From Nitrospirales bacterium (GTDB lineage: Bacteria; Nitrospirota; Nitrospiria; Nitrospirales; UBA8639), in contig BQIY01000001.1 in assembly GCA_021604265.1 (NCBI GenBank), positions 1 to 25,592 of the forward strand: DNA of 25,592 bases, written 5' to 3'. The notes beneath the pieces are model-generated. The model was not told where the DNA came from and ran no database searches. It worked only from the letters and a program-made list of their open reading frames with translations. Position numbers and translations under genes: made by a program. Shown one piece after another: positions 25,141 to 25,592 of the stretch (position 1 is the stretch's first letter; each line of letters starts with the position of its first letter).

Positions 25141-25171
25141 CCGGAAGAGAGTAGTACTACCTCTCTCCCGG
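25141..25171. repeat. Imperfect inverted repeat forming a strong hairpin
   Basis: The left arm CCGGAAGAGAGTAGT pairs with the right arm ACTACCTCTCTCCCGG, with one A-C mismatch and one bulged C. The centre is the perfect 10-base palindrome GTAGTACTAC. It lies between two minus-strand genes, 27 bases before the wecA-like start codon and 33 bases after the upstream stop. No T-tract follows on the minus strand, so it is not a standard intrinsic terminator. It may be an mRNA-processing or stability element, an attenuator or a protein-binding site. Confidence 0.6.
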
Positions 25172-25204
25172 ATACTGGACATCAATTAGATATAGAGTTA
25201 TTGG

Positions 25205-25592
25205 TTAGGGAAGACCGTAGAACTCTTGAACTGTAGTCGGGGTGATGAGCCTGTAGTCAAGCACGGTGTCAGTTGAATTGAATTGGCCTGACTCGAATGC
25301 CGCTACTCCACCTCTTGCAGTCAACAGTGCAGATTGGGCTGCCGTTAAAGTGGTTGTCACGTTATAGGAAGGTCTAACTCTAACGCCTGAACCTCCGACG
25401 ACAATAGTAATTACGCCCGTATCGAGGTCTGTAGTTGTCTGCAGACCCAATCCCTTGAGAGCAACCAATAACGTTGGGTCAGCCGCAGGTACAATTTCCT
25501 GCACTACGCCGTTAGGGAACTCCATGGTGAGGACAGCTGTAGGATCAGCTTCAGTCCCTGCAGGGGGAGGGGTAACAACAAACTTACCCGAG
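25205..25592 (-). CDS. C-terminal part of an unidentified protein, runs off the window
   Basis: Minus-strand frame open from the window edge to the TAA at 25205. About 128 codons are visible, and the true start is outside; the internal ATG at 25525 is not likely to be the start, because the frame is open above it (GKFVVTPPPAGTEADPTAVLT). The sequence is rich in Thr, Val, Gly and Ala with a beta-strand feel: LDTGVITIVVGGSGVRVRPSYNV, then AAQSALLTARGGVAAFESGQF and a C-terminal TTVQEFYGLP. The Pro- and Thr-rich stretch could be a linker between domains. I do not recognise the family. A secreted or surface protein is possible, but no signal region is in view. The stop lies 90 bases before the wecA-like ATG, so the two may be co-transcribed. 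Confidence 0.6.
   Translation of the reverse strand, partial: SGKFVVTPPPAGTEADPTAVLTMEFPNGVVQEIVPAADPTLLVALKGLGLQTTTDLDTGVITIVVGGSGVRVRPSYNVTTTLTAAQSALLTARGGVAAFESGQFNSTDTVLDYRLITPTTVQEFYGLP

Noticed and set aside
25141..25171. Hairpin as an intrinsic terminator for the upstream minus-strand gene
   Set aside because: After the stem the minus strand continues CCCACCAACG with no T-tract.
1..25592. Insertion sequences, CRISPR arrays, tRNA or rRNA genes
   Set aside because: No transposase-like protein, no regularly spaced direct repeats and no recognisable structural RNA were seen on either strand.

Overview
This window is almost entirely one Wzx/Wzy-type exopolysaccharide, capsule or O-antigen-like biosynthesis locus, probably from a Gammaproteobacterium. 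The lineage call is an inference from the WecA/WecB/WecC set, the multi-SLBB export protein and the short Wzz protein without a kinase domain. No rRNA, tRNA or other taxonomic anchor is present. Base composition looks moderate, with no strong AT or GC bias by eye.

Layout. Sixteen genes run on the plus strand from 1 to 24031. Bases 1-3340 hold export and chain-length genes: a 5'-truncated multi-SLBB polysaccharide export protein and a Wzz-type protein. After a 156-base gap, 3497-5898 carries wecB and wecC, which make UDP-ManNAc and UDP-ManNAcA. Then 5895-14912 holds a two-domain oxidoreductase, an asparagine-synthase-like amidotransferase, a heparinase II/III-like protein, a Wzx flippase and a GT4 glycosyltransferase with an N-terminal extension. 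A third block, 14926-24031, holds a Wzy-like polymerase, a methyltransferase, a second two-domain oxidoreductase, an unidentified probable alpha/alpha-toroid protein, a formyltransferase-fold protein, a second heparinase II/III-like protein and a WbuB-like GT4. On the minus strand, a WecA-type initiating phosphoglycosyltransferase (24065-25114) converges on the plus-strand operon. Upstream of it lies the C-terminal part of an unidentified minus-strand gene that runs off the window.

How the genes may work together (inference). WecA loads a HexNAc-1-phosphate, probably GlcNAc-1-P, onto undecaprenyl phosphate. WecB and WecC supply UDP-ManNAcA, and the two GT4 enzymes extend the unit. Wzx flips it, Wzy polymerises it, Wzz sets chain length and the SLBB protein takes part in export. 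Only one initiating enzyme and two recognisable transferases are visible, so the repeat unit may be as small as a trisaccharide, unless other transferases lie outside the window. The remaining genes look like precursor or polymer modifiers: AsnB-like (uronamide formation?), formyltransferase (N-formylation of an amino sugar?), methyltransferase, two oxidoreductases and two lyase-fold proteins without evident signal peptides.

The most unusual feature is that a motif of two-domain oxidoreductase, then heparinase-like protein, then GT4 occurs twice with different inserted genes. The second copy also carries an uncharacterised toroid-like protein translationally coupled to the formyltransferase. 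Many junctions overlap by 1-8 bases, which fits tight translational coupling.
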